From contig CAYGKM010000002.1 in the NCBI GenBank assembly GCA_964350695.1, positions 124,001 to 188,000 of the forward strand: 64,000 nucleotides of DNA. Direction: 5' to 3'. This DNA is from TMED27 sp964350695. GTDB lineage: Bacteria; Pseudomonadota; Alphaproteobacteria; Micavibrionales; Micavibrionaceae. Numbering within the stretch: position 1 is the stretch's first letter; the number at the start of each line of letters is the position of its first letter. Under the pieces are notes generated by a model. The model searched no databases and was not told the origin of the DNA. It saw nothing but the letters and a program-made list of their open reading frames with translations. The position numbers and the translations under genes were made by a program. Of this stretch, positions 33,953-42,177 are shown piece by piece.

Positions 33953-35710
33953 ATGTTTAATAAAGACCGTGGCCATCCGAATGCTGATAAGGGCGAGTGG
34001 GATAAAAATAAGCTTGTGAGCCGTTATACGACTGTGGGGCCAGATTCTGCGCCGCACCGCGCGATGCTTCGGGCTATGGGTTTGACGGATGCGGATATTG
34101 CAAAGCCTTTGGTTGGCGTTGCGACGTGTTGGAACGAGGCGGCGCCTTGTAATATTAAGTTGGCGGATATTGCCCAAGATGTGAAAAAGGGTGTGAAGGC
34201 CGCAGGCGCGACGCCGCGTGAATTTACGACGATCACTGTGACAGACGGGATTGCGATGGGGCATGAGGGGATGCGGTCTTCTTTGGCTTCGCGTGAAGTG
34301 ATTGCGGACAGCGTTGAGCTGACGATGCGCGGGCATTGTTATGATGCACTTGTGGGCTTAGCGGGCTGTGACAAGTCTTTGCCGGGGATGATGATGATTA
34401 TGGCGCGTTTGAATGTGCCGTCTGTGTTCCTTTATGGCGGGACGATTATGCCGGGGAAATATAAGGATAAAGATGCGGATATTGTGACGGTATATGAGGC
34501 TGTGGGTGAGCATTCGGTCGGGAAGATTTCGGATGCTGATTTATATGCGTGTGAGTGCGGGGCTTTGCCGGGGGCAGGGGCGTGCGGCGGTCAGTTTACG
34601 GCCAATACGATGTCTTGTGTCGCCGAGGTTATGGGGTTGGCTGTGCCGGGTGCGAACGGTATTCCTGCGATTGATGAAGCCAAGGGCGGCATGGCCGAGG
34701 TTTCTGGCGCGGTGGTTGTTGATTTGATTAAGAATGGCGGGCCGTTGCCGCGCGATTTGATTACGCGTAAATCCTTGGAAAACGCCGCGGCGATTGTTGC
34801 AGCGACGGGCGGGAGCACGAACGCCGCGTTGCATTTGCCTGCGATTGCACATGAGGCGGGAATCAAGTTTGATCTGTTTGATGTGGCGGCGGTGTTTAAG
34901 AAGACGCCGTATATTGCGAATTTGCGCCCCGGTGGGCAGTATCTGACCAAACATTTGCATGATATTGGCGGGGTTGGTGTGATTATCAAAGAACTCTTGG
35001 ATCACGGGCATTTACACGGCGATTGTATCACTGTGACGGGGAAGACATTGGCGGAGAATTATGCCGATGTGACCTTGCCTGAGGGCCAAGACATTGTGTT
35101 CCCCGTTGAGAAGGCGATTTATCCGACGGGCGGCGTTGTGGGCCTTAAGGGTAATCTTGCGCCTGACGGGGCGATTGTGAAGATTGCGGGTATGAAGAAC
35201 ATTGTATTTGAAGGCCCTGCGCGCGTGTTTGATGGTGAGGATGCTTGTTACAAAGCGGTGTCTGATAAGGCGTATAAAGAGGGCGATGTGATTGTTCTTC
35301 GCTATGAGGGGCCGAAAGGCGGGCCGGGGATGAAAGAGATGCTTTCGACGACAGCCGCGCTTTACGGGCAGGGCATGGGCGAGAAGATCGCGCTGATTAC
35401 CGATGGTCGTTTTTCGGGCGGGACACGCGGATTTTGTATTGGTCATGTAGGGCCTGAAGCCGCCGTTGGCGGACCCATTGCATTGGTGCAGGATGGCGAT
35501 ATGATCCGCATTGATGCCGAGAAAGGCACGATGGATGTGTTGGTGCCTGATGAGGAGCTTGCCAAGCGCAAAGCTGCGTGGAAACCGCGCGCGACGAATT
35601 ATAACTCGGGCGCTTTGTGGAAATATGCGGATCAGGTTGGACCGGCGCGTTACGGGGCAGTGACCCATCCTGGAGCGGAAGAAGAAACGCACACATTTGT
35701 TGACCTTTAG
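33953..35710 (+). CDS. ilvD: Dihydroxy-acid dehydratase
   Basis: Iron-sulfur enzyme of valine, isoleucine and pantothenate synthesis, 585 residues. The three cluster-binding cysteines are in TCWNEAAPCN, LAGCDKSLPGMMM and GAGACGGQFTANTMSC. Also seen are VTDGIAMGHEGMRSSL and DGRFSGGTRGFCIGHVGPEA near the C-terminus. CAGGAG precedes ATG 33953. The family and start are secure. The other branched-chain gene here is ilvE at 3552. Confidence 0.97.
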   Translation: MFNKDRGHPNADKGEWDKNKLVSRYTTVGPDSAPHRAMLRAMGLTDADIAKPLVGVATCWNEAAPCNIKLADIAQDVKKGVKAAGATPREFTTITVTDGIAMGHEGMRSSLASREVIADSVELTMRGHCYDALVGLAGCDKSLPGMMMIMARLNVPSVFLYGGTIMPGKYKDKDADIVTVYEAVGEHSVGKISDADLYACECGALPGAGACGGQFTANTMSCVAEVMGLAVPGANGIPAIDEAKGGMAEVSGAVVVDLIKNGGPLPRDLITRKSLENAAAIVAATGGSTNAALHLPAIAHEAGIKFDLFDVAAVFKKTPYIANLRPGGQYLTKHLHDIGGVGVIIKELLDHGHLHGDCITVTGKTLAENYADVTLPEGQDIVFPVEKAIYPTGGVVGLKGNLAPDGAIVKIAGMKNIVFEGPARVFDGEDACYKAVSDKAYKEGDVIVLRYEGPKGGPGMKEMLSTTAALYGQGMGEKIALITDGRFSGGTRGFCIGHVGPEAAVGGPIALVQDGDMIRIDAEKGTMDVLVPDEELAKRKAAWKPRATNYNSGALWKYADQVGPARYGAVTHPGAEEETHTFVDL

Positions 35711-35776
35711 GCATAAAAAAATATGTTAAGATATTAAGAGAACGATTCCTCTTACCCTTATCCGAGTTTTTTATTT

Positions 35777-37468
35777 ATGAAGCGTTGCGCTCCCCGATTT
35801 ATATCTTTCAGGCTTTTGGCGGCAGTGTCTGTTTTGGCGGTGCCCTCTGCGGCTGCATTTGCGGTGACCAGTGAAGCGTTGCTTCAGAAGCCCGCCAGTG
35901 TGGAGCAGGCGTTGCAGATTACTTTGGGTACATCGAAGGTCGCGAAAAACAATTTAAAGTACTCCAATGCGCTTCAGGCATTTTATGCTGAGCGAAATTA
36001 TGAGCCATATTGGCTTCGCCGCTCCGCGCCATCGGGGGATGCCGAGGATTTGCTTGAGATTATTGAAGAATCTTGGACGCATGGGCTGAACCCAAAGTCA
36101 TATCATCTTGAAAATATTAAAGTGCTTTGGAATCAGAAGGATAAACAGAATCTCTCTGACTTGGATTTATTGCTCAGTGATGCGTATTTGCGTTTGGCAC
36201 AAGATTTAACGGGAATTAGGGTTGATCCTTCGCCGCTTAAAAGTAGCAAGAGGTTCTGGCGGCAACCGATTGAAGCGCAAGTGCTTTTGGGGATGCTTGC
36301 GAAATCCGGGGATGTAGAGCGGCTTTTGAAATCATTAGAGCCGCAGGGCAAGACTTATGGGCGGCTGCGGCAAGAGCTTCAGGATTTGGTGCGGGACGCT
36401 CCCCCTGCGTATGAAAGCGTGCTCCCTATACGTATGAGCGGATCTTTGCGGCCGTATGAGAGTAGCAAGGTTGTGCCGGTGCTCCGGTATCGTTTGGGGC
36501 TGCCTGAAAACACGGTTGAGCCTTATGTGTATGATGATTCATTGGCGGCGGCGGTGATTAAGTTTCAGCGCGAAAACAGCCTTAAAGATGACGGCATTGT
36601 CGGCGGGCAGACGCTCAATATCTTGAATATTTCGAAAGAGCAGAAAATTCATCAGGTTATCGCTAATCTTGAGCGCTTGCGGTGGGTGGATGAAAACAAG
36701 CCGGATAAATTTGTGGTTGTGAATATTCCTTCTGCAACGCTTTGGGCGGTCGATAACGGGAAGGTCGAGTTCGAAATGCCGGTGATTGTTGGTCGTCAGA
36801 AACGCCCGACGAATATGTTTATCACTGAAATTGAAGGCGTGCGCTTTAACCCGAACTGGACTGTGCCGCCGACGATTAAGAAGGATGATATCTTGCCGAA
36901 GCTGCGGGAAAACCCTGATTATTTGTCTGAAAAAGGCATGGAGCTTATCGGCATGACCGAGGAAGGGCAGATGACGCTTGACCCCACTGTGATTGATTGG
37001 AGCACGATTACCGAGGCCGATCTTAAATACCTGCGCTTTGTGCAGGATGCGGGGGATAATAACCCGCTCGGGCGGGTTCGGGTGCTTATGCCTAATCGCT
37101 ATAATATCTATTTGCATGATACGAATGAAAAAAATTATTTCGACAAGGCGGGCCGCGCGGTATCATCGGGGTGTGTGCGGATGAAGGACCCAGAGCGTAT
37201 GGCGGCGTTTATTATGCGTAACCGCAGCACGTGGGAAGACGGTGATATGGAAGCGATGTTTGCGCAAGGCAAGACGCGTGATATCTCAATTGATACGCCG
37301 ATCCCTGTTTATATGCTGTATTACACGGTGTGGATTAATCAGAATGGTGACCTTGTTTACGGCAATGATTTGTACGGTCACGATGAAAATTTAATTAAAA
37401 TGTTATCAGAACTTGACGGAATCTTCATTCCCGTGAATAATACTGAAATGAGTAAGGTTGATTTCTAA
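35777..37468 (+). CDS. L,D-transpeptidase, YcbB-like
   Basis: Periplasmic cell-wall enzyme of 563 residues that forms 3-3 peptidoglycan cross-links. The signal peptide ends near residue 28 (PSAAAFA). A scaffold domain follows, then a peptidoglycan-binding module (AAVIKFQRENSLKDDGIVGGQTLNIL) and the YkuD catalytic domain (VVVNIPSATLWAVDNGKVEFEMPVIVG). The catalytic motif is SSGCVRMKDP with nucleophile C466, and the upstream His is in IYLHDTNEKNYF. No clear ribosome-binding site precedes ATG 35777. A Tat-exported M15-like peptidase gene follows, so this is a cell-wall pair. Confidence 0.93.
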   Translation: MKRCAPRFISFRLLAAVSVLAVPSAAAFAVTSEALLQKPASVEQALQITLGTSKVAKNNLKYSNALQAFYAERNYEPYWLRRSAPSGDAEDLLEIIEESWTHGLNPKSYHLENIKVLWNQKDKQNLSDLDLLLSDAYLRLAQDLTGIRVDPSPLKSSKRFWRQPIEAQVLLGMLAKSGDVERLLKSLEPQGKTYGRLRQELQDLVRDAPPAYESVLPIRMSGSLRPYESSKVVPVLRYRLGLPENTVEPYVYDDSLAAAVIKFQRENSLKDDGIVGGQTLNILNISKEQKIHQVIANLERLRWVDENKPDKFVVVNIPSATLWAVDNGKVEFEMPVIVGRQKRPTNMFITEIEGVRFNPNWTVPPTIKKDDILPKLRENPDYLSEKGMELIGMTEEGQMTLDPTVIDWSTITEADLKYLRFVQDAGDNNPLGRVRVLMPNRYNIYLHDTNEKNYFDKAGRAVSSGCVRMKDPERMAAFIMRNRSTWEDGDMEAMFAQGKTRDISIDTPIPVYMLYYTVWINQNGDLVYGNDLYGHDENLIKMLSELDGIFIPVNNTEMSKVDF

Positions 37469-37623
37469 TTAGAACAAGGTCTTGCTCATAATTCGAATAT
37501 GAGGTGTCAAAAAAATTCTTATTTGGCTCTTTACTCATTAAAAATTTGTGGTACGACTCTTTGGCTGTGATTTAGCTAGTCTATAAATTTTAGTGTTGTC
37601 TTAATAAATTAAAGAAAATTGAT

Positions 37624-38220
37624 ATGTTTAAAAATTTAGAAACAAGTCTCTATGACGGTATGAAGAGCGGCATTGATCGCCGTGATGTATTGAAAATGGG
37701 CTTGGCGGGCGCGTTGGCTGCGGCGACGCCGATCTTGCTCTCAACTCCTTCGCAAGCTGCGACCAATGCCAATGCATGGCGCGCGCGTTTTAAGCAGGCG
37801 CATACAGGCGAGACGTTTGACGGCGTATATCGCGTTGGGAATAAATATCTTCCTGAAGCGTTTGAGCGTTTGAACTATGTTTTGCGCGATCATCGCTCTG
37901 GCGAAGTGTTTCCGATGGATCCGCATGTTCTCGATATTCTGACGATGGTGCAGCGTAAAACAGGCCAGCGTGAGCCGATTAAGATTTACTCCGGCTACCG
38001 TAGCCCGAAGACAAATTCAGGTTTGCGCAAGAATAGCGGCGGCGTTGCAAGGAATTCATTCCACATGTACGGCCAGGCGCTTGATATGCATATGGATAAT
38101 TACAGCACATCTTCTTTGTACAAGATTGCCAAATCTTTGCGTGCCGGCGGCGTTGGGTATTATCCGCGCAGCAAGTTCGTGCATGTTGATACGGGCACTG
38201 TGCGCAGCTGGAACGGCTAA
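37624..38220 (+). CDS. DUF882 / M15-like murein peptidase with Tat signal
   Basis: Exported protein of 198 residues of the DUF882 (Peptidase_M15_2, YcbK/MepK-like) family, whose members cut peptide cross-links of peptidoglycan. A twin-arginine signal with DRRDVLKMG leads to cleavage near residue 46. The zinc ligands are visible as H147 and D154 in SFHMYGQALDMHM and H187 in KFVHVDTG. The substrate pocket text IYSGYRSPKTNSGLRKNSGGVARNS matches the family. The E. coli relative cleaves 3-3 bonds made by L,D-transpeptidases, which fits the preceding gene. A 155-base gap separates them. Confidence 0.9.
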   Translation: MFKNLETSLYDGMKSGIDRRDVLKMGLAGALAAATPILLSTPSQAATNANAWRARFKQAHTGETFDGVYRVGNKYLPEAFERLNYVLRDHRSGEVFPMDPHVLDILTMVQRKTGQREPIKIYSGYRSPKTNSGLRKNSGGVARNSFHMYGQALDMHMDNYSTSSLYKIAKSLRAGGVGYYPRSKFVHVDTGTVRSWNG

Positions 38221-38236
38221 GTTTCCCCATCTTTTC

Positions 38237-38304
38237 AATCTGAGTGCGTTACTTCGCCCCTAAAACAGTGATGCTATTTGTTGGTGCTTGTACCTTCTCA
38301 GATT
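38237..38304. repeat. Wide inverted repeat between the M15-like gene and folK
   Basis: AATCTGAG (38237-38244) and CTCAGATT (38297-38304) are exact 8-base inverted arms 52 bases apart. The role is unknown; it could be an operator pair or the base of an RNA fold. Confidence 0.3.
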
Positions 38305-38350
38305 AAAAGCCTGAAAAAACTTTTATTCACTAAATCAATAAGATATTGTG

Positions 38351-38381
38351 CAGCCTTCTGAAATCACAGGAGGCTGTTTTT
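38351..38381 (+). terminator. Terminator-like hairpin overlapping the folK ribosome-binding site
   Basis: CAGCCTTCT (38351-38359) pairs with AGGAGGCTG (38368-38376), nine pairs with one G-U, loop of eight. It is followed by TTTTT at 38377-38381. The 3' arm contains AGGAGG, the folK Shine-Dalgarno, and the T-run reaches into the TTG start codon at 38380. It may end the upstream message, control folK translation, or both. Confidence 0.6.
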
Positions 38382-38880
38382 GATTCTGATTGCTTTAGGG
38401 GCGAATTTGCCCAGCCGATATGGAAGCCCCGAAGAGACGATAAAGGCCGCTCTGGAGACGCTGAATAGGCTTGATGTGCAGGTGTTTAAGGCCTCCAGTG
38501 TCTGGCTTACTGCGCCTGTGCCTGTTTCAGACCAGCCTTACTACAGAAACGCTGTGGCGCGTGTATCGAGCGAATTGGACGCGTATAGACTGATGTCGCT
38601 TTTGCATGCGGTGGAGGAAGATTTCGGGCGTGTGAGGGCGGAGAAGAACGCGGCGCGGGTGCTTGATCTTGATTTACTGGCTTATAATGACGAAGTTTTT
38701 AGCGCTGAAGTGCTTGAGATTCCGCATCCGCGTATGCACACCAGATCCTTTGTGCTTGGGCCTTTGCAGGAGGTTGCACCTGCGTGGATTCACCCTGTTT
38801 TGGGGCTGTCTGTAGGGCAAATGATCGAGAGTTTACCGGCAGTGTGCAGAGCTGAGATTTCTAATCACAAGGCGGCGTAG
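38380..38880 (+). CDS. folK: 2-amino-4-hydroxy-6-hydroxymethyldihydropteridine pyrophosphokinase
   Basis: Folate enzyme (166 aa) that transfers pyrophosphate from ATP to hydroxymethyl-dihydropterin. Seen are ILIALGANLPSRYGSPEETI, TAPVPVSDQPYYRNAVARV, ARVLDLDLLAYND and the signature IPHPRMHTRSFVLGPLQEV. It begins with TTG at 38380, 6 bases after AGGAGG. The family begins exactly there and no ATG is available. The ribosome-binding site is in a hairpin, so expression may be restricted. folP follows 6 bases later and takes the product. Confidence 0.94.
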   Translation: MILIALGANLPSRYGSPEETIKAALETLNRLDVQVFKASSVWLTAPVPVSDQPYYRNAVARVSSELDAYRLMSLLHAVEEDFGRVRAEKNAARVLDLDLLAYNDEVFSAEVLEIPHPRMHTRSFVLGPLQEVAPAWIHPVLGLSVGQMIESLPAVCRAEISNHKAA

Positions 38881-38886
38881 CAATAA

Positions 38887-39744
38887 ATGACCCTTAAATG
38901 CACCAATGCTTCTATGCACAATAACAGCCCTTTTTGGCGCGGTCCGCATGTTATGGGGGTGGTGAATGTGACCCCCGATAGCTTTAGCGATGGCGGACAG
39001 TTTTTTAAAGCTGACAGGGCGGTAGAGCATGGCTTGGAGCTTTTAGATGAAGGTGCAAGCATTTTGGACGTGGGCGGAGAATCGTCAAGGCCTGGAGCAG
39101 AAGTTGTTGAAATAGAAGAGGAAATTGCGCGCGTTGTTCCTGTGATAGAAGGACTGGCGGGCCATGCCAAATGGATCTCCGTGGATACGCGAAATGCGAA
39201 AACTATGCGTGCGGCGATTGAGGCGGGTGCGAATATTGTCAATGATATTAGCGGTTTAACGCATGATATTGAGAGTGTTAAAGTTGTGGCGGAGGCAGGG
39301 GTGCATGTTTTTGTCATGCATATGCAGGGGACGCCGCAGACGATGCAGGAAAAACCACAATATAACAATGTAGTAGATGAAATTTTTGAATACTTAAAGG
39401 AGCGTATCGCTTTTTGTGAGGCGAACCGTATCGAAAAAGAAAAGATCGTTTGTGACCCGGGTATTGGGTTTGGTAAAACTGTGCAGGATAACCTGTTAAT
39501 ACTCAGAAATATAAGTAAATTTCAGGATTTAGGTGTGCCGATATTGCTGGGTACGAGCCGCAAGAGTTTTATCGGCAAAATCTCTGGGGGTGAACCGGAA
39601 AATGAGCGTCTAGGCGGGTCATTGTCGTCTGCGCTCTATGGAATATCGAAGGGCGTGCAAATTGTGCGCGTCCATGATGTGAGGCAGCACGTACAGGCTT
39701 TTAAAATTTATAACGCGATTTTATCTGAAAAAGCGACGTCGTAA
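38887..39744 (+). CDS. folP: Dihydropteroate synthase
   Basis: Joins the FolK product with p-aminobenzoate; the sulfonamide target. 285 residues with the signatures VMGVVNVTPDSFSDGGQF, DVGGESSRPGAEVV and DPGIGFGKTVQDNLLILR, and the loop PILLGTSRKSFIG. The start is ATG 38887; an internal ATG at 38914 is also possible, and neither has a clear ribosome-binding site, which suggests coupling to folK. Its last 37 bases overlap the convergent phosphatase gene. Confidence 0.95.
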   Translation: MTLKCTNASMHNNSPFWRGPHVMGVVNVTPDSFSDGGQFFKADRAVEHGLELLDEGASILDVGGESSRPGAEVVEIEEEIARVVPVIEGLAGHAKWISVDTRNAKTMRAAIEAGANIVNDISGLTHDIESVKVVAEAGVHVFVMHMQGTPQTMQEKPQYNNVVDEIFEYLKERIAFCEANRIEKEKIVCDPGIGFGKTVQDNLLILRNISKFQDLGVPILLGTSRKSFIGKISGGEPENERLGGSLSSALYGISKGVQIVRVHDVRQHVQAFKIYNAILSEKATS

Positions 39745-40352
39745 ATTGTTGAGCGTGTTTGGATGAGTTTTTGTGTTTCGTTGCAAAAACGATAATCAAA
39801 AACCTCCCATGGGAATTTTGAATTTTGAGTATTGGGTTTGAATTCATATAAATGTGCGTTTTCGAATTTGCCGGGGGTGGTTACGCCGTGAATTTCACCG
39901 AAGGCGCGCATGACGCCGCCATGGCATACAATCAATACAGGATCATCTGACCCGTCTATAGCCCTTGATTTTGCTTGTTTGACCCGATCAAAGAACTCCT
40001 TTGGGGTTTCACCATTGGGGATTTCGGGCCAGCCATTGAATAATTCCACGCATTCATCATAAGGTGCGCCTTCCAGGTCGCCGGCGTGGATTTCTGCGAG
40101 GTCTTTGTCTTCGTGGGTTTTGACGTTTAACGTTTGATTGATAATCAGCGCCGTATCCCGCGCGCGGCAAAGGTGGCTGTGGTAAATCGCGGTGGGTTTT
40201 TTGATTAATGCGTTCACTGTGCGCTGCGCTTCAAAAGCTTGCTGACGGCCACGAAGCGTAAGCGGGGAGTCGATGCTGCCGGCCATAAGTCTTGCAGCGT
40301 TGGCTTCGGTCTCTCCGTGGCGGATCATGTAGAAGGGTTTTGCGGGGATCAT
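39708..40352 (-). CDS. Histidine phosphatase superfamily protein
   Basis: Phosphoglycerate mutase-like phosphatase, 214 residues. The phosphorylated His is H12 in FYMIRHGETEANAA, and the second catalytic His is in LIVCHGGVMRAFGE. The Glu acid-base is in the LAEIHAGDLEG stretch. Substrates of this superfamily vary widely and cannot be read here. It overlaps the upstream aspartate dehydrogenase gene by 4 bases (ATGA), so it is the third gene of a coupled operon, and overlaps folP tail-to-tail by 37 bases. Confidence 0.85.
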   Translation of the reverse strand: MIPAKPFYMIRHGETEANAARLMAGSIDSPLTLRGRQQAFEAQRTVNALIKKPTAIYHSHLCRARDTALIINQTLNVKTHEDKDLAEIHAGDLEGAPYDECVELFNGWPEIPNGETPKEFFDRVKQAKSRAIDGSDDPVLIVCHGGVMRAFGEIHGVTTPGKFENAHLYEFKPNTQNSKFPWEVFDYRFCNETQKLIQTRSTIYDVAFSDKIAL

Positions 40353-41137
40353 AAAATCACCAAGGCGTTGTTGATATCGCGCAAGACCGCAACGATGCTT
40401 TGCGCTGCAAGCATTGAACTCTTTGGGTTTGCGGGGTCTGGTTTATTTTCCACGCGGGCGCGCATTTGGCTATATTCACCTTCGATTGTGATTTCGTGGC
40501 TGTTGCCGATAGCGGCGGGATCAGCCCAGATTTCGACATGGGTGCTTTTCGCGCCTAGCCCAGCCAGAGATAATGTGGCGGCAACATTTACGTTTGCGGG
40601 GAAGCCTTTTGCGGCTTCAAAGGCGTTGCCTTCGAAGATTTTGGTTTTGATGCCGCTGGCTTCGATTTGATCCAAATCTATCCCCATTTTATCCACATAT
40701 GGCGCGCCGATAAATCCGCGAGGGTGCTTGTTTGACGCGATCTTGCTGCTTTTTATGCCAAGTTCTTTCATTGATTTTACCCCGTCTATGCCGATTAAAG
40801 CGCCTGATGGAACGATTATGCGACTGTGGGTTGTTTTGTGGATATCCAGGATTTCAGGAAACATCAGCAAAGCGCAAGATGAGATCAGAACGAGGGTCTT
40901 TTGCTCTTTAAAGACGGCTTTTGAGAGTTCGGGGACGGCGGATGGCGGCAGGGCCTCGACGATGATGTCGCAGGTTTTTGCGAGCTCTTCGAAGCTCATC
41001 AGCGGGATATCGAATTCTTTGTTTTCGCCGATATTGCTGGCGGCGACCCATTCAAGGCCGTCTAAGCCTTTTATAAGTGCGCGTCCGACAGCGCTACCGA
41101 TAGCGCCCAATCCTGCGATGCCTATTTTTTGCGTCAT
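40349..41137 (-). CDS. Aspartate dehydrogenase (NadX-like)
   Basis: NAD(P)-dependent L-aspartate dehydrogenase family, 262 residues. The Rossmann motif KIGIAGLGAIGSAVGRALI is followed by CDIIVEALPPSAVPEL, IIVPSGALIGIDGVKS and the C-terminal domain with FPANVNVAATLSLAGLGAKSTHVEIWADP. Such enzymes form iminoaspartate or oxaloacetate from aspartate, or the reverse, and can feed NAD synthesis. No nadA or nadC is nearby. It overlaps both neighbours by 4 bases, so it is coupled to an Ldh-type dehydrogenase upstream and a phosphatase downstream; the shared pathway is not known. Confidence 0.87.
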   Translation of the reverse strand: MTQKIGIAGLGAIGSAVGRALIKGLDGLEWVAASNIGENKEFDIPLMSFEELAKTCDIIVEALPPSAVPELSKAVFKEQKTLVLISSCALLMFPEILDIHKTTHSRIIVPSGALIGIDGVKSMKELGIKSSKIASNKHPRGFIGAPYVDKMGIDLDQIEASGIKTKIFEGNAFEAAKGFPANVNVAATLSLAGLGAKSTHVEIWADPAAIGNSHEITIEGEYSQMRARVENKPDPANPKSSMLAAQSIVAVLRDINNALVIL

Positions 41138-42126
41138 GCTGCCAATTCTTTCAGTTTTTCCAGTGTTTTATCGGCGATGTCAATTTGCCCTGATTTGAGG
41201 GTTTTTGCCAAGGCCTTTCCTGATCTTTCGCCCGGAAGGATTATGCCGTCACCCTCAAGCGGTGCGGCGGAGGATTTAATTGTTTGGAGCGCGGTTTCAA
41301 TTTGGTTGTAAAATTCTGCGTTGCCGAATGATTTTGGGTTCATGGCGATGATGAAAAGCCCGTCATTATCAAACATTTCTTTTTTGATGGCTTTTGCACC
41401 GATGAGGGGGCCCGCGATAAGTTCAATCATGAGGCCAAGAGTGAAGCCTTTATATCCGTTCATGGGCAAGATTGCCCCGTCATAGGCGTCTTTGGGGTCG
41501 GTTGAGGGCTGACCCGCCGCGTCGATCATTACGCCATGCGGAACAGGTTCATTTTTCTCTTTATGCACCATGATTTTGCCGTAAGGATAGGCGGCGGTGG
41601 ACAGATCGCCGATGAAATTCGTGCCCTTACCGGGGATGCAAACACCGATGGGGTTGGTGCCGATCATGCGCTCGCGTCCATTTGGCGGGGCGACGAGGGC
41701 ATCGGAATTACAGCCCATAATCGCGACAAGCCCGGCATCAGCAATGCGGCGCAGGTAATAGGCCATGGAGCCTGCGGAGGAGCTGTAGTCGCGGATGCCC
41801 GTAAAAGATATGCCGTTTTCGGCGGTTTTTTTAATCGCGGCATTGGTTGCCACCATGCCTGCGACAGGCCCTAATGCGCCGTTTGCGTTATAAATCGAGA
41901 TTGAGGGGCTTTCGGTTTCAAGGGTGGCGGCTGTTTTTGGCGCGCCGCACTTTTCCAGAAGTTTAATGGTCTGGATGACGCGGACGATGCCGTGCGAGGA
42001 TTTGCCTGAAAACTCGTTTTCAAGATAGTGATCGGCGGTGATTTCGGCGTCGCTTTGCGATACGCCGGCTTTTTTGAGCGCGCTTAAACATAGGGTTTTC
42101 AACTCATCTGTGGAGATGTCGGTCAC
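41134..42126 (-). CDS. Ldh family (malate/lactate/sulfolactate type) dehydrogenase
   Basis: Protein of 330 residues of the Ldh_2 family, NAD(P)-dependent 2-hydroxyacid dehydrogenases unrelated to classical LDH/MDH. The catalytic His is in GKSSHGIVRVIQTI. Other signatures are ERMIGTNPIGVCIPG, DLSTAAYPYGKI and PMNGYKGFTLGLMIELIAG. Relatives act on malate, lactate, ureidoglycolate, 3-sulfolactate or 2,3-diketogulonate; the substrate cannot be chosen by eye. It is first in a three-gene minus-strand operon with aspartate dehydrogenase, so a C4 acid or its sulfonate analogue is plausible (inference). Confidence 0.88.
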   Translation of the reverse strand: MTDISTDELKTLCLSALKKAGVSQSDAEITADHYLENEFSGKSSHGIVRVIQTIKLLEKCGAPKTAATLETESPSISIYNANGALGPVAGMVATNAAIKKTAENGISFTGIRDYSSSAGSMAYYLRRIADAGLVAIMGCNSDALVAPPNGRERMIGTNPIGVCIPGKGTNFIGDLSTAAYPYGKIMVHKEKNEPVPHGVMIDAAGQPSTDPKDAYDGAILPMNGYKGFTLGLMIELIAGPLIGAKAIKKEMFDNDGLFIIAMNPKSFGNAEFYNQIETALQTIKSSAAPLEGDGIILPGERSGKALAKTLKSGQIDIADKTLEKLKELAA

Positions 42127-42177
42127 GATTTATTCCTGGCTCTCGCTATCTAGGGGTATCACGGGTATTCTTTTCTC

